Below the pieces are notes generated by a model. The model had not been told where the DNA came from and did no database searches. It saw only the letters and a list, made by a program, of their open reading frames with translations. DNA of 64,000 nucleotides, taken from contig JALGAS010000001.1 in the NCBI GenBank assembly GCA_023078685.1, forward strand, positions 7,316,001 through 7,380,000, in the 5' to 3' direction. This stretch comes from Neopestalotiopsis rosae (lineage: Eukaryota > Ascomycota > Sordariomycetes > Amphisphaeriales > Sporocadaceae). Positions 1-11,625 of the stretch are shown here, piece by piece. Position numbers and translations under genes: made by a program. The first letter of the stretch is position 1. Each line of letters opens with the position of its first letter.

Positions 1-2568
1 TTCTCCAGCCTCTCCTTGTTCCTCTCGAGCAGGCCCTTTTGCTGCGGCCACTTCCAGTCGCTCAGGTACTCGGGGTCCATGCCAATCTCGTACGAGTGGT
101 TGCGGGCGGCCAGCTGGGCGTTCTTGAGCTTCTCGCGCGCGGCCGCGCCCCGGTTGTGGAGGTGCGTCATGCGGTCAATGGCGTCAATGGCCAGGCTGAA
201 GCGGTCGGTGCCGTTGCGGATGGCCAGCTCCAGGGGCGTGTCAATGTTGCCCTTTTCCCGGTAGCCCCGGACGTGGACGTTGTGGCTGCCGGCCCGGCGG
301 TAGATGAGGCGGTGCACGAGCCACGGGTACGAGTGGAAGTTGAAGATGACGGGCTTGTCGTCGGTGAAGAGGGCGGCCCACTCCTGGTCCTTGAGGCCGT
401 GGGGGTGGTCGTCGTGGTGGATGAGCTTGAACAGGTCGACGACGTTGACGCAGCGGATCTTGAGCTCGGGGAAGTTTTGCAGCAGCAGGTCAATGGCGGC
501 GAGCGACTCGCAGGCCGCAATGTCGCCGCAGCTGGCCATGACCAGGTCGGGCTCCTCGCCGGCGTCGGTGCTGAATTGTGGCCAGATGCCGATGCCCTTG
601 GTGCAGTGCTCGACTGCCTCCTCCATGGTGAGGTATTGTAGGTGCTCCTGCTTGTCGGCTACAATGACATTGACATAATTTGAGGACTTAAGGCAGTGGT
701 CCATGGCTGTACCAGTCAGTACTCTACTTGATCTATTCCATTGCGTCAAGACTTACTCGAAAGGAGACAGTTTCCATCCGGCGGAAGATAAATGCGCACA
801 ACTTCAGGGCTCTTGTTGCAGACAACATCGAGGAAGCCGGGATCTTGATGGGTGAAACCATTGTGATCCTGGCGCCACACCACGGCGGTGAGCAGAATAT
901 TGAGAGAGGCAACTTGTGCACGCCACTCAACCTCCAAACACTTTTCGATCCATTTACAGTGCTGCGAACTATTAGTATATCTTCTTATAGTGGATTAGTG
1001 GTTCAACTTACCTGATTCACCATGGAATCAATAATGTGGATAAAGGGTTCGTAGCTGTTCAAAAGTCCGTGGCGACCACTGAGCACGTAACCCTCGAGCC
1101 AGCCCTCACAAGTGTGCTCGCTGAGCATTTCCATGACGCGACCAAAGGGCGACAGATTACCACCATCCGAGTCCTCTTCGAAATACTCGCCCAGCCACAC
1201 CTTCTTGCCAGCTTCATATACACCTCCCAGCTTGTTGGACTCCGTCTCATCCGGACCCAAGAGGCGGAAGTTGGTTGGGTTGGCCGCGATAATGTCTCTG
1301 AGGAAGTTGGCGCAGTTCTTCATGCTGCCCGCCTTGACGGCACCGCCCTGGTCAACTTTGATTTCGTACTGTTTGAAGTCGGGCATCTTGAGCGGCTTCT
1401 TAAGCAGTCCACCGTTGGCCACGGGGTTGGCACTCATGCGGCGGTTGCCAGCAGGACAGATGGCCTCCTGCAGCTCCTTGGAGATTCTTCCATCTTGGCC
1501 GAACAGCCGATCCGGCTCGTAGCTGCGCATCCAGTCCTCCAGAACCTTGAGATCGGCAGGATTAGTCTTGACGTCCGTGATGGGCACTTGATGCGCCCGC
1601 CAGAAGCCGCTCAGGTAGTGGTCGTTGAGCTTGCGTGGGCCGGTCCAACCCTTGGGCGTGCGGAGGATGATCATGGGCCACCGCGGGCGGAACGGCTTGC
1701 CCGAGTCGCGGGCCTGTTTCTGGAACTTCTTGATCTCCTTGACGCAGTGCTCGAGGGTGCTGGCCATTGCCTGGTGCATGGACTCAATGTCGTCGCCCTC
1801 GACAAAGTACGGCTCCCAGCCGTAGCCCTTGAAGAGCTGCGCAATCTCCTGGTGGGGAATACGGGCAAGGAGGGTAGGGTTGTTGATCTTGTACCCGTTG
1901 AGATGCAAGACTGGAAGCACAGCTCCGTCGGTGATGGGGTTGAGGAACTTGTTGCTATGCCACGAGGTGGCCAACGGACCCGTCTCGGCCTCACCGTCTC
2001 CGACCATGGTGACCGTGATGAGCTCCGGGTTGTCAAATACGGTACCAAAGGCGTGGGAGATGGAGTATCCGAGCTCTCCACCCTCGTGAAGACTGCCAGG
2101 TGTCTCTGGCGTGGCGTGCGAGCCAATGCCGCCTGGGAAGGAGAACTGCTTGAAGAACTTTTGCATGCCTTCGGGGTCCTCGGACTTGGCGGGATACACC
2201 TCGGAGTATGTGCCTTCGAGGTAAGCCTGGGAGAGCACAGCTGGAGCGCCGTGGCCCGGGCCGGACACGAAGATGGCATCAAGGTCGTACTTTTTGATGA
2301 CACGATTGAAGTGCATATATGTAAAGATCTGTCCCGGTGCTGAGCCAAAGTGGCCCAGTTGTCTGGCCTTGATGTGCTCCTTCTTGAGTGGCTCACGTAG
2401 AAGTGGGTTCTCAATGAGATAAATCATGCCGAGACAGAGGTACAGACTGGCTTTGAAAAAGTCATCGTACTTCTTCAGCTCTTCTTGCGAGAGAGGCTGT
2501 TCCGAAACGGTAGATCGAGCTGTACCGAAAGGACGAATCTCGTCCACGGTAGCCTTATCGCACTCCAT
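1..2568 (-). CDS. Phosphoketolase (Xfp family), 3' end cut by window edge
   Basis: Thiamine-diphosphate enzyme that splits xylulose-5-phosphate (and/or fructose-6-phosphate) with phosphate into acetyl-phosphate and an aldose phosphate, in the cytosol. Exons read 2568-1012, 961-757 and 706-1; introns 1011-962 (phase 0) and 756-707 (phase 1) have GT-AG ends. The start is the ATG at 2568 in a CACCATGG context; the open frame extends upstream only to a GTG. Visible motifs are [27 protein letters not shown] (cofactor region), RTPKGWTGP and [14 protein letters not shown], spanning the N-terminal, middle and C-terminal XFP domains. About 822 residues are present, near the usual full length of about 800-830, so only a short tail is likely missing. 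Metarhizium Mpk1 is a characterised fungal member linked to insect virulence and proposed to be of bacterial origin (known literature); orthology here is inferred. Confidence 0.95.
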
Positions 2569-4490
2569 GGTGGTGAGATGCGAATAGCTCGGCTGGGCCT
2601 TTGTGAAAGTCACTTCCGGGCTATTACCAAGGGGTTCGAGCTATGCAGTTGAATGGCACTGTCGATGAAAGCTTGTATTTGATGATGAAAAGTAAACAGC
2701 TCCTGCGAGGATTCACGGGACCGAGGACGACTTATATGCAAGTTCCCCCCTCTCAAACACTAAATGCCGTCTCCGCATAGTAAACAGAAACCTGATGGTG
2801 CTTCTTAGGGTTGATAGGTAAAAGGTCCTCCTCATGCAAGACTAGAGGCTAGGTTGGAAGCGAGGTCCATGCAAGGTCTGTGTGGATGTAATGCATGATC
2901 CCGACCGTCAATCAAGTCTATTGGGCCCAATCGGCTGGGTTACCACTAGTCCGAGATAGCTTGGGTGAGCTTGGGTGAGTTTGGGTGAGCTTGGTCGAGC
3001 TCTATACAGCATGACAATCCGGGAGGTGGCAGTCGACTTCCTGTCACGACCAGGGCAGGATTGGGTCCATGATGGGAATGTCGTCGTGGAACGTGGCTGC
3101 GTGGTAATACCGCATTCGAACGAACAACTGCTCGCTTATGCTTGTCCCTTACTCAACCCATGTTTGACAACTCGGCCGGAGAGCGGCTTTCTCAGCTCCC
3201 CAGCGAGCAGCAGCACCCGACTGCAGCGACAAGCTGCGAGTGGCCTGATGTGACACGAGCGTACCATGGTGAAGCTTAACGCGATGATACGTCATTACAT
3301 GTTAGGCGACCCCACTTCCATTCCGGTCGTTCCATGCGTTTTGAACAACGACCAATCTGACTTGTGTATTCCCGTCCAAGAGGTATGTAATCGCATCGAC
3401 TTACTTTTACTGGATCTTCTGCATGTCTTGGTTTGCATATTCAAGTCGGATCCGAGGACTTGTTGGCAGGTCCCAAAGTTGCAATGTGCCAAGAATGTAA
3501 TCCTGGCGCTGGCGCATAGCATAGGTGTCGGTTGACACTACTTTGGGCCCACTGGACGCTGATCTCATGCTTGCCCTATTTGAACAATGAATACAGATTA
3601 TAGTCGGGGCAGCTGGACGATCAAGTGACAGGTAGCCAAGCAACTCCGTATACAGACAAATTGGACATCAATCACCATGTTGATCGTCGCCTGTTTTATC
3701 AATTTGCATCGACTGGGCGAGGGGATTTGTGCATTGCGCAGTCCATGTTTATACGAGAGGTCCTGGGTGCCTTGCGACGCTCAACGCAACAGTACTGATT
3801 ATCCGTACCCACCTATTGAGTGCATCGAGATCTGGACCACCAGCATCATAAACCTATTTGCTAATCAATATGATAGGGCCAGCTAACAAACATGGGCAGA
3901 AGAAGCACTGGAATTACAATCACTTGCGAGTTCCGCTCTCGAAACAACGCGAAGGTTCTCGTAATTGTCGGGTTGGCAGCGGCAAAGCAATCGAACGGTA
4001 GCTGCCGGCTGCCGGTGGGGTGACATCCCGTCTCCTGATGCGCCGAGACCGCCCACAGCCGGGCCAGGCTGAGCAAGCAATCATATAGTACGCCGCATGG
4101 GACTGCCAGAGTAAGAGCTCACTTCTGTTATGGGCCCATTCACATTCTAGACATCGAAGTCATCTATTATCTATCGCCATCATTGTCTATCAAACGGGGC
4201 ACAGCTCAAATTCTTCTTTGCCGAACATCGTCAAACCAGAGGGACCTGTGCTGGGCAACCGAAGCGCCGCCTTGCATTGTCACCAGAAATCCTCATGATT
4301 GCCACAACGCCACTCAAACATCACGAACCTAGTCAGACATGGTATTGGCTGTATAGGTGTGCCCCTGTCAGCCATGACTCCCACGATGCAGGTCTCAAGA
4401 ACAACGAAACATCGGTGCCAATCGCTTCCGAATGACAACAGCACATGTTCGTACCTCGGCCACTGACTGCGTGCCCTCGGTTGTACATAC
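2569..4490. other. Intergenic region, no supported gene
   Basis: About 1.9 kb between the phosphoketolase start and the dynamin-like gene's 3' end. Open frames here are short, lack recognisable motifs and splice continuity, and are not called. The part next to 2569 should hold the phosphoketolase promoter and 5' leader. A short 10-bp tandem repeat lies at 2961-3000. Confidence 0.6.
2961..3000. repeat. 10-bp tandem repeat, four copies
   Basis: Four consecutive 10-bp units of the type TTGGGTGAGC. The first three differ at one position only (C or T at the end) and the fourth reads TTGGTCGAGC. It sits about 400 bp upstream of the phosphoketolase start. No function is evident. Confidence 0.8.
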
Positions 4491-6778
4491 TCAATTGTAC
4501 CTCGATCGTCTTACCAGGGTTGTATGGGAGCCAGTCCTTGCCGTGAAGGCGTCGAGGTCTCGAAGACCCTGCTCGAGAACATTCAGCTTCTTGGTCAGAT
4601 CCGCCCTCTCGGTGATAGTCGAACTGGCCTCCGAGCCCAGCTGCTCAATCTCTTCCTCCGTAAGGTCCCACACTACACCGGGCGAGAATCTGCATTACGT
4701 ATCAGCTATAACGTCAACAACATGTTCGCATGAAACCTGTGTCCCCTTCATCTTGATAAGCAGCCGTTGAATAACTTACACTTCCGGGAGCTGCTGTACC
4801 AGACAAGCCTCGATTGCGTTCACGCTTACGTCGTCGACAAATTTCTTCAGTGCAATCTGGAAGAACCTTCGATTAGACAAGACGGTGGAGACTGTTGCGT
4901 ATGAAATTTCGTACCTGGTAATATGCAGCGGCGACATCAGCAGCAAGTGACGCTGCATTTTCCTCCACATTGGGAGTAGTGTCTTTCTTGAGTCCAGCAA
5001 GAACACTCTTCAGTAGAAGGTCATATTCTGTGCCCTCTGCGCATGTCTCTTCCGTATAACCACAATGCTTCAAGGAGATCATGTCAAAGTAGCGTTTATG
5101 GCGTTCGGCCTGTATCTCTTGGACACCTTCGGTAATCTCCTCGTTGTACGTGATGGGATGTAGAGATAAATGGGGTTTCAACAGCTCATCCACTTTATCC
5201 CTGACGGCTTCCCGAAGTCGATGCAGGGTTGGCTGAATGAGCAGCTTCATGAGACGGGCTCTAGTGTTGCTGTCACAGATTTCCGAGACCATTTTGTTGA
5301 ACGTCTTGGAAGCGGCTTCGTGGACCTGTTCGACCAGGGTTTGAGTAATAGATTCCCACGAACAAATCGGCAATTACCATGGGATTGAAAGTTCCCGGAA
5401 GCTCGCGGCCCATACACTCATACATGGGCTGTCTGACGACTTTGAGGTAGTTTTTTCGATGAACAAACTTTGATTTCCTTATCGGTGTTTGGTCATCGTC
5501 GACAATCTCCAAGGCATGGCCATCGCTGCTCATCTTCTCGGAGTACTTTCCGAGAATACTCTGAATATGCGCACGAAGGCGACGATCAGGCGCATCTTCT
5601 TGATTGGGATATATCTCGAAGAAGGGGCCAGCGTATACGCCATCGATAGCGGCACGAACTAGGACAGATAGTTGACGACTAATGTCATGAAGGTAGGTGT
5701 GCTTTTCCCGTCTGCTGCTGCGTGCCTCACCAAGTTGTTCTAATTTGGCCTTGCAGTCCTTGATGCCGTACTGTACTTCGGACTTGACGTCTGGCAGCCC
5801 CTTCTGGATCTGGTTCCAAAGTACGGTTCTCAAACGAGTCCTCAGTTGTTCCACTCCGAGTTGCGAAGGATCCAGAGCATTCCAGACAGAGTCCTCGAAC
5901 AACTGAGCTTCCCTTTCATCACGTTCTTCGATCGAATCGCTCGCAGTGGAGTGGCCCTTATTGCGTAGGACATGCCAACCAAGTGTAAGCTTCACATTCT
6001 GGTTCTTGGCAAGTTCCAGATAGTACCTCTCTGTGTCAGAGCCCTTGTCAATTCTGTCAGGTTTTGTGATTAAGCCAAGCGTTCGAGTCCCTGCCGGGTC
6101 AATGTCGCGCGCGAATTTAGTGACTGGCTGGTTCGCGAACGGGTTGTCCGCAGACACAACTGCTAGGATGATCGTGCGATGCTGTTTCATATAGGACGTA
6201 ACCATGTTTTGGACCATTGCAGCATCATCTTCCGACTGGTAATTATCGGAAGCGCCAAAGAGACCAGGCAAATCTACAAGCGTCAAGTTTGGAGCAGTTG
6301 GGGAGGTACTCTCAATGCGTAACACATCTGAGCTGAACCGCATTGCTCCATCCTCTGTGAGTCCCATGACGTCCTTGGCAGACTCAATAATGTCGTGAAA
6401 TTCGCCCTCATCGGTAGCCGTCTCGGCAAAGGCAGCGAGATTGATTCTCTCAAGCTCCGTTCTGTTTGCGGCAGGCTGAATGTGGACCTTGATAGAAGGT
6501 TCATCGCCACGACGGAGTACGAGCTCTGTGGCGAAACGAGTACAAAGTCCTTCGGCTGTGGGAAATGGAATGCCAGAAATGGCTTCCAGCGTGGAGGATT
6601 TACCACTGGACTGACTACCACAGACGATGATTTGTGGCAGGTCAACGTAGTGACTGACGCCGTGCGAACGCAGCGAATCCACAATATCAAGGAGATCGCG
6701 GTGACTGCTGGACTGGATGAAGCCCGAGGTCTTCTCCGATATCTGTTCGGCCAATGAGGCCGGGATCGTGTCTCCCAT
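4491..6778 (-). CDS. Dynamin-like GTPase (Mx/DRP type) with an apparent frame break
   Basis: Large membrane-remodelling GTPase. The start ATG at 6778 is followed by G1 GSQSSGKSST (about residue 54), G3 DLPGLFG and G4 TKPD, then the stalk and a C-terminal GED-like segment ending in LTEEEIEQL...VLEQGLRDLD. Exons: 6778 to about 5360; about 5358-4915; 4856-4780; 4689-4491. Introns 4914-4857 and 4779-4690 are canonical. At 5359 the frame shifts by one base, exactly where the family text runs ...GTFNPMVIADLF then WESITQTL. Family members usually have a few more residues (LFxEQSxPW) here, so a roughly 17-bp deletion would explain the break. A predictor could instead splice a 52-base phase-0 intron (5377-5326), but that removes family-like coding text. 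About 712 residues if the break is bridged. Either an eroding gene or an assembly indel. Confidence 0.85.
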
Positions 6779-7603
6779 CGTGGTTATGGCGAAGCGGGTG
6801 ACTTTTGTGTAGAGTTACAATTTTGTCTTCCAGAGCAGAAAATTGAAGCTCTGGCAACAAACGCCTACTTAAAAAAGAGGAAGTGTCGATCTCCCCGCCG
6901 ATGCCCCAGGCAGATCTGTTACATTATCGGCGGGACCTAGTGCAGGTATCCTTGGCGAGCGTTTGTGGGCCAACAAAGAACCATTCGTTGCCATGCTTGA
7001 TACCTGATATTTCTCTCAAGTGCACATGGATTTCCTTCCAGCCCCTACAAAGTGATGCTTTCAGCCTCAGAGGTCTCTTGTTGGACACCTGCCTATTAAG
7101 CTTATCCATTAGCAAAAGCCTTTGTTGGGTTCCTGATCCCAAGCCAGGCAACCACCACAACCGACACAACTCGAACCCTCTGTTAGCAGCCTTGCATAAG
7201 GCTAGAAACACGATTGTTATACAGTCTGGTGTAATTGCTTGACATAATCGTATAATACTTCGAGTATTTTACTAGAATAGTGGGATGTTTAGAGACGTTG
7301 GTGCTCAGGTAAGCACCAGACCGGATAGAGACGGTCTACGCCCTTTGCTTGGCATGGAATGATGCCGCTGCGGCTCACCTCCGACCACGACCCCTAGGCC
7401 CCTCCGTCAAGCCGATCGACCCCGCGGCGGCGGTGATAGATAGCCAAATATTTATTTGTCAGTGCCCGATTGCATATCTCATCGCTGTCTGTAATTATAC
7501 AGCACGATTCCTCGATATTTTTGAGCATACAGTCAATCCGATCTTTCGTTTGTTGCATCAACGCCAGTACTTTTTATTCACAAGAAAAAGTAAATAAGCA
7601 ACC
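6779..7603. other. Divergent intergenic region between dynamin-like gene and RidA gene
   Basis: About 0.8 kb between two divergently transcribed genes, so it should carry both promoters. Short open frames on both strands have no recognisable features. No motif strong enough to call was seen. Confidence 0.5.
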
Positions 7604-8131
7604 ATGTCGTCAATCGAGAGAGTTCACACGGACAAGGCGCCGAAGCCATTGCCCCAATTTTCGCAGGCCGTCAAGTACAACGGCATGGTCTACTGCTCGG
7701 GCAACATTGGTGTCGACCCAGCTTCGTTCACGCTCGTCAAAGGAGGTGTAAAGGAAGAGACTGTAAGCAGTAATTTGATTGTGTACTGTCGACTGATGAC
7801 TGACGGGTACTGTGACAGCGGCGCGCATTGACAAATTTGTCGACTGTGCTAGAGGAAGCGGGCAGTAGCCTGAAGAATGTCGTCAAGGTCAACATCTTCT
7901 TGACCACTATGGACAACTTTGCCACCATGAACGAGGCATACGACGAGTTCTTTACCCAAGATGTCAAGCCGGTAAGTCCTTGGGTATACCATCAATGACA
8001 TATGGACGTGTGTTTGCTGATTCGGAGGAATTGGTCAGTGTCGCACTTGCGTTGCCGTTTACCAGCTGCCTTTCAATGCTCTGGTTGAGATTGAGTGCAC
8101 CGCTTTCCTTGATAACGCTTCGAAGCTGTAA
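7604..8131 (+). CDS. RidA/YjgF/Mmf1-type enamine/imine deaminase
   Basis: Small trimeric enzyme that hydrolyses reactive 2-aminoacrylate and related enamine/imine intermediates made by PLP enzymes; yeast homologues are Hmf1 (cytosol) and Mmf1 (mitochondria). Three exons, 7604-7762, 7819-7971 and 8039-8131, joined by phase-0 introns with GTAAG donors, give 134 aa. The RidA pattern is clear: an N-terminal KAPKPLPQFSQAV stretch, YCSGNIGVDP, EETRRALTNLSTVLEEAGS, NVVKVNIFL and the C-terminal CRTCVAVYQLP. The Arg in the last motif corresponds to the substrate-carboxylate-binding Arg of E. coli RidA (Arg105). There is no obvious mitochondrial presequence, so a cytosolic form is more likely. The ATG lies in a GCAACCATGTC context and is the first in frame. 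Confidence 0.95.
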
Positions 8132-8690
8132 GGACCTTGGGAATTGGTAATGCTGCTGTGTTAATCGCATGGTACTGTAGCATTCTGTAGGGCAGAGGTT
8201 GTAGTAGGATCAGGATCAAGACAATAAAAAAATACCATATACTGCTACAAGGCGCCAAGCCGAAACAAAAGCGGAAAATAATTGGGATGTCGTTTCACTG
8301 ATTGTAACATTGATAAGGTATCATCACATGTGGCACTTCTGGTGGAAGTAGGGTGAATGCGATAGTGTCGGTAGGTTTGGTGTTTAGAGCGCCGAGGCTT
8401 GGTGGGCTCTCTGTTTTAGTGGTGTCGTTTCAGTGACGCATGGCGGTTGAGTTAAATGCTACCCCGGATTTTACTAGTGCGCCGCCACCCCTGGCGGCTC
8501 TGGTGGAAAATCCCCTGGGAGGATTGTCGTGTCCTGACGTCGTTGATCACCAATCAATTGCGATCGCACAAAAAAGAGGGAAGAAAAAAAGTTGGCTTGC
8601 TTACTGGGAACAACAACAAAGAGGGCGCAACAATATGAAGCAATAGTAGCGACACTATCAAAGAGTCAACAGTCAGCCAGATCGCCGACA

Positions 8691-9776
8691 ATGAACAGTC
8701 AAACAGGAAGGCGCCTACTGCGCGCCACGTCGCCCGTCTTCCAGTCGCGTCGGGCGACGACAATGATGCTATCATGTCCGTACCGCCAATTGAGCTACGA
8801 GACGTCCTCGCGCGTCTACCGCCGATATGCCTCGAGCTCCTCCGCAGCCGCCGAATCGAAAAAGGAAAACAGCACCGTCGGCACTGAAGCTGTCACAACT
8901 CCTCTCGATGCTACCTCGACATCGACCGCGACCCTCGATCCCGACGTCGCACTCTCCTCCACGCTGAACCCCCCTGCCTCCACGCGCCCTCCGCCGTTGA
9001 ACATTCCCACCAGAGATCCCGAGGCATCTCTATTCAGCTACCTGTTCAGCGTCGGCAAGACGTACTATGCATTCTACAGAGCCGGACTCAAGGCTATCAA
9101 CACGAATCGCAAGCTACTGAAGGAAGTGTCAAACCATCTAGATGCGCCTGCGAGTCTAAAGGATTCGGCAGACACAAAAGTACGTCCAACTAGGGCTGCC
9201 ATCCTTTTGAAGGAGCGAACCCGGCATGACTTGTCCCGCCTGCCAGTCTTTGGCCTGGTCTTGTTGGTCTTTGGCGAGTTTACGCCGCTCGTCGTGCTGG
9301 CGTTTCCGAAGTTAACTCCGTACACTTGCCGCATCCCAAAACAAATCGAGAAGCTGCGAAGCAATGCGCAAGAGAGACGGGAGGCATCGATACGGAATAT
9401 ACGGCACGCAACGGAGACATCCGCGCTCGAGAAGCTCGCGCCTGGCCACATCGTGCGATCTCTGGATCTCGCGAGCAGCATTTGGGATAAAGCGGGTGTC
9501 GACCATCCGTTCGCTTCAGCAAAGGCTGCCAGAGCCGTCAACAGAATTGTAGCGGATGATGTTATGATCAGGGATGGTGGCGGCGTCAATGCCCTGGAGC
9601 CCGATGAGGTTGTTCTGGCCTGCGAGGACAGAGCCTTTGACGTGAAGAGTGCCGACGTCGAAACACTTCGAAACAAACTCACCAAGTGGATTGAGACATC
9701 AACGAAAGCGGAAGGCGCTGATAGCCAGGCCGTCGTCAGAAGGATGGTTATTGGGCTCGACAATGAGACGAAATGA
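8691..9776 (+). CDS. LETM1-like (ribosome-binding domain) mitochondrial inner-membrane protein
   Basis: Single-exon frame of 361 aa starting at ATG 8691; the open frame upstream begins only with TTG. The N-terminus is rich in Arg/Ser and lacks acidic residues (GRRLLRATSPVFQSRR, RVYRRYASSSS), as expected for a matrix-targeting presequence. A low-complexity Ser/Thr/Pro stretch follows. From about residue 165 a LETM1-type region is visible: RHDLSRLPVFGLVLLVFGEF, TPLVVLAFPKLTPYTCRIPK (one transmembrane segment), then a charged helical matrix part. Yeast Mdm38/Ylh47 and LETM1 function in K+/H+ exchange and mitoribosome binding. At about 360 aa this protein is shorter than LETM1 and more like the divergent LETM1-RBD-only fungal proteins. 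Its exact role is not known. Confidence 0.75.
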   Translation: MNSQTGRRLLRATSPVFQSRRATTMMLSCPYRQLSYETSSRVYRRYASSSSAAAESKKENSTVGTEAVTTPLDATSTSTATLDPDVALSSTLNPPASTRPPPLNIPTRDPEASLFSYLFSVGKTYYAFYRAGLKAINTNRKLLKEVSNHLDAPASLKDSADTKVRPTRAAILLKERTRHDLSRLPVFGLVLLVFGEFTPLVVLAFPKLTPYTCRIPKQIEKLRSNAQERREASIRNIRHATETSALEKLAPGHIVRSLDLASSIWDKAGVDHPFASAKAARAVNRIVADDVMIRDGGGVNALEPDEVVLACEDRAFDVKSADVETLRNKLTKWIETSTKAEGADSQAVVRRMVIGLDNETK

Positions 9777-11625
9777 GTCCATGCGCTTCGACTTTCCCGG
9801 TTTCGTGGTTCTGCATATGCGATATCACGAGAAAGCACGGACTTTTTGGCCTGCCCTCGCGTGCTAACCATATTACTCTAAATTCCCATGTCCCCTCCCA
9901 ATGTATTATACTCGCTTTCGTGAAATACTCAAGCGAAGGGATCTTGTCGCAGCGAATGGTATAGACCCGGCGTCGCCAAACGGATGGTGGGGGGCAAAGC
10001 GTCGGCGGCTAGAATGGATAGAACGGCCTGTATACAAACAAACAGAAGACAAAACCTCCACTACTAGAAAGCTCACACAACTCTCTTCTTACCCGAGCTC
10101 AAAACAATCGAGTCAGTCAAAAATCCAACTTCCTAACCTAGATTGCAGCGCGCTGCCGCTCTCTTCTACTTATTCTGTGAGATGATGAGGCTTGCGTCAC
10201 CTTACATGCCTTGGGCAACATTAGTCGTTGAGTCAGCGTATTCATCAACGATTGCTCATTTGCGTCAGCCCATGGTTGTCGTGGTCGAGGAGCGGGAAAT
10301 TCCGCAGACTGCTGATCAAACATGCTTGAATATGATCGCAACTGCATGGTATAAAACGGCTTCAGCTGCTGCGATTGGGCAATCAGTCAATGCAGGTCAA
10401 CTCTGACAACTTCCCCGCATACGAGATGTGGCTGGAATGTGACTCTGACTGTTCTCCCGAGGCGCTCATGCCGCGTCACCTACTATATTGTCCTGAACCC
10501 TTCGAGAAGTACAGGAAGAAGTTAATTGCCTCGGTCACGGCTGTGGTGCGTTCTTTGGGCAGGTCAGTGAGCACGTCGTCTGAAAAGCGAGAATAAGCCA
10601 CCCCCAGTATACCCCCGGCTCATATGCACAATGCCCACTTCCCGGCCCCACAGCACCGGGTTTCTGGAACGATGCGGGTCATGACCGGGCAATATCTTGG
10701 CTCAATTTGGCAACCCGTTATACTCTAAGGCATCTCGAGGCTTGCCGAGGCATCTCGAGGCATCTGTGGACTTTGTCACGCCATGCAACCTTCAAATGCC
10801 GGTGGATCAAGGGGGCCAAGGAACTAACATCGGAGAATACCTGACGTACGGTACCTTGCGTTGACACTGTAGCACTGCAGCTCGAGCTTGGGCACCTCTC
10901 ACTACCGGCGTGCCTAGTGTCGTAGTGACCCTGCGGCTGTTCATCAGATGCCCAGCACACTCCCTAGTCACTCTTCATCACGACATCAGACTAGACAGGC
11001 GGGCACATCTTTCATCATTCGACAGGAGGAGGCCAATCCCGTCTTGCCGCCTTCGACAGATCCCTGCCCACCATGTTTCCCCAAGACGGCTGTAATATAG
11101 TTGCTCTCTCTGGACTGAGTTCCTATCACCACAATCTTGGCATGCAGCCAGCTTGGGGGCCTCGGACGAGATTGCACCATTTCGGCCGCAGAAAAACTGC
11201 CACTCTAGAGATGTGTTTTGGCGGTTGCGAGCTGAAGTTCAACTTCAAGCTTCCAGATACGTCCAACATGTGATCTACACCCGTGCCTAGAGACCCGTTC
11301 CTGATGACGCGGCATTGGCTCAACAGTCGACGCGAGCTTGCGAGATGCTTCTTCGATTCAGGAACAACGCATGTAAGGCACAGACGGGCGGGAAGCACTC
11401 TGCAAGATGTGCATCCAGGCTAGATAGTAGTAATCTCGCAAAGACTCCATTATGATTGAGAGATGATCAGATGTATACATAAGGACCCTGAGATCGCGAC
11501 CAAATCTCGAAACTTTTCCTCTCTTCTCATCAGCCGCATCACTCATTCGACTGTCGCTCGCTGCCCAAACAAAAAGTCCCGGTGTACAATCAGTTTCTTT
11601 CGCTGTAATATCAAAATCGGACAAG
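9777..11625. other. Intergenic region, no supported gene
   Basis: About 1.85 kb. Only short frames without motifs, signal peptides or coherent splice structure. The last few hundred bases should hold the promoter of the proline-rich secreted protein; a TATACATAA-like stretch sits near 11474. Confidence 0.5.

Noticed and set aside
39..641. 200-codon + strand ORF opposite the phosphoketolase C-terminal exon
   Set aside because: Antisense shadow of a GC-rich conserved coding exon; Val/Ala/Glu-biased text without motifs.
1036..2343. 435-codon + strand ORF opposite phosphoketolase
   Set aside because: Long, but lies wholly antisense to the conserved exon and shows no domain; a by-product of codon bias.
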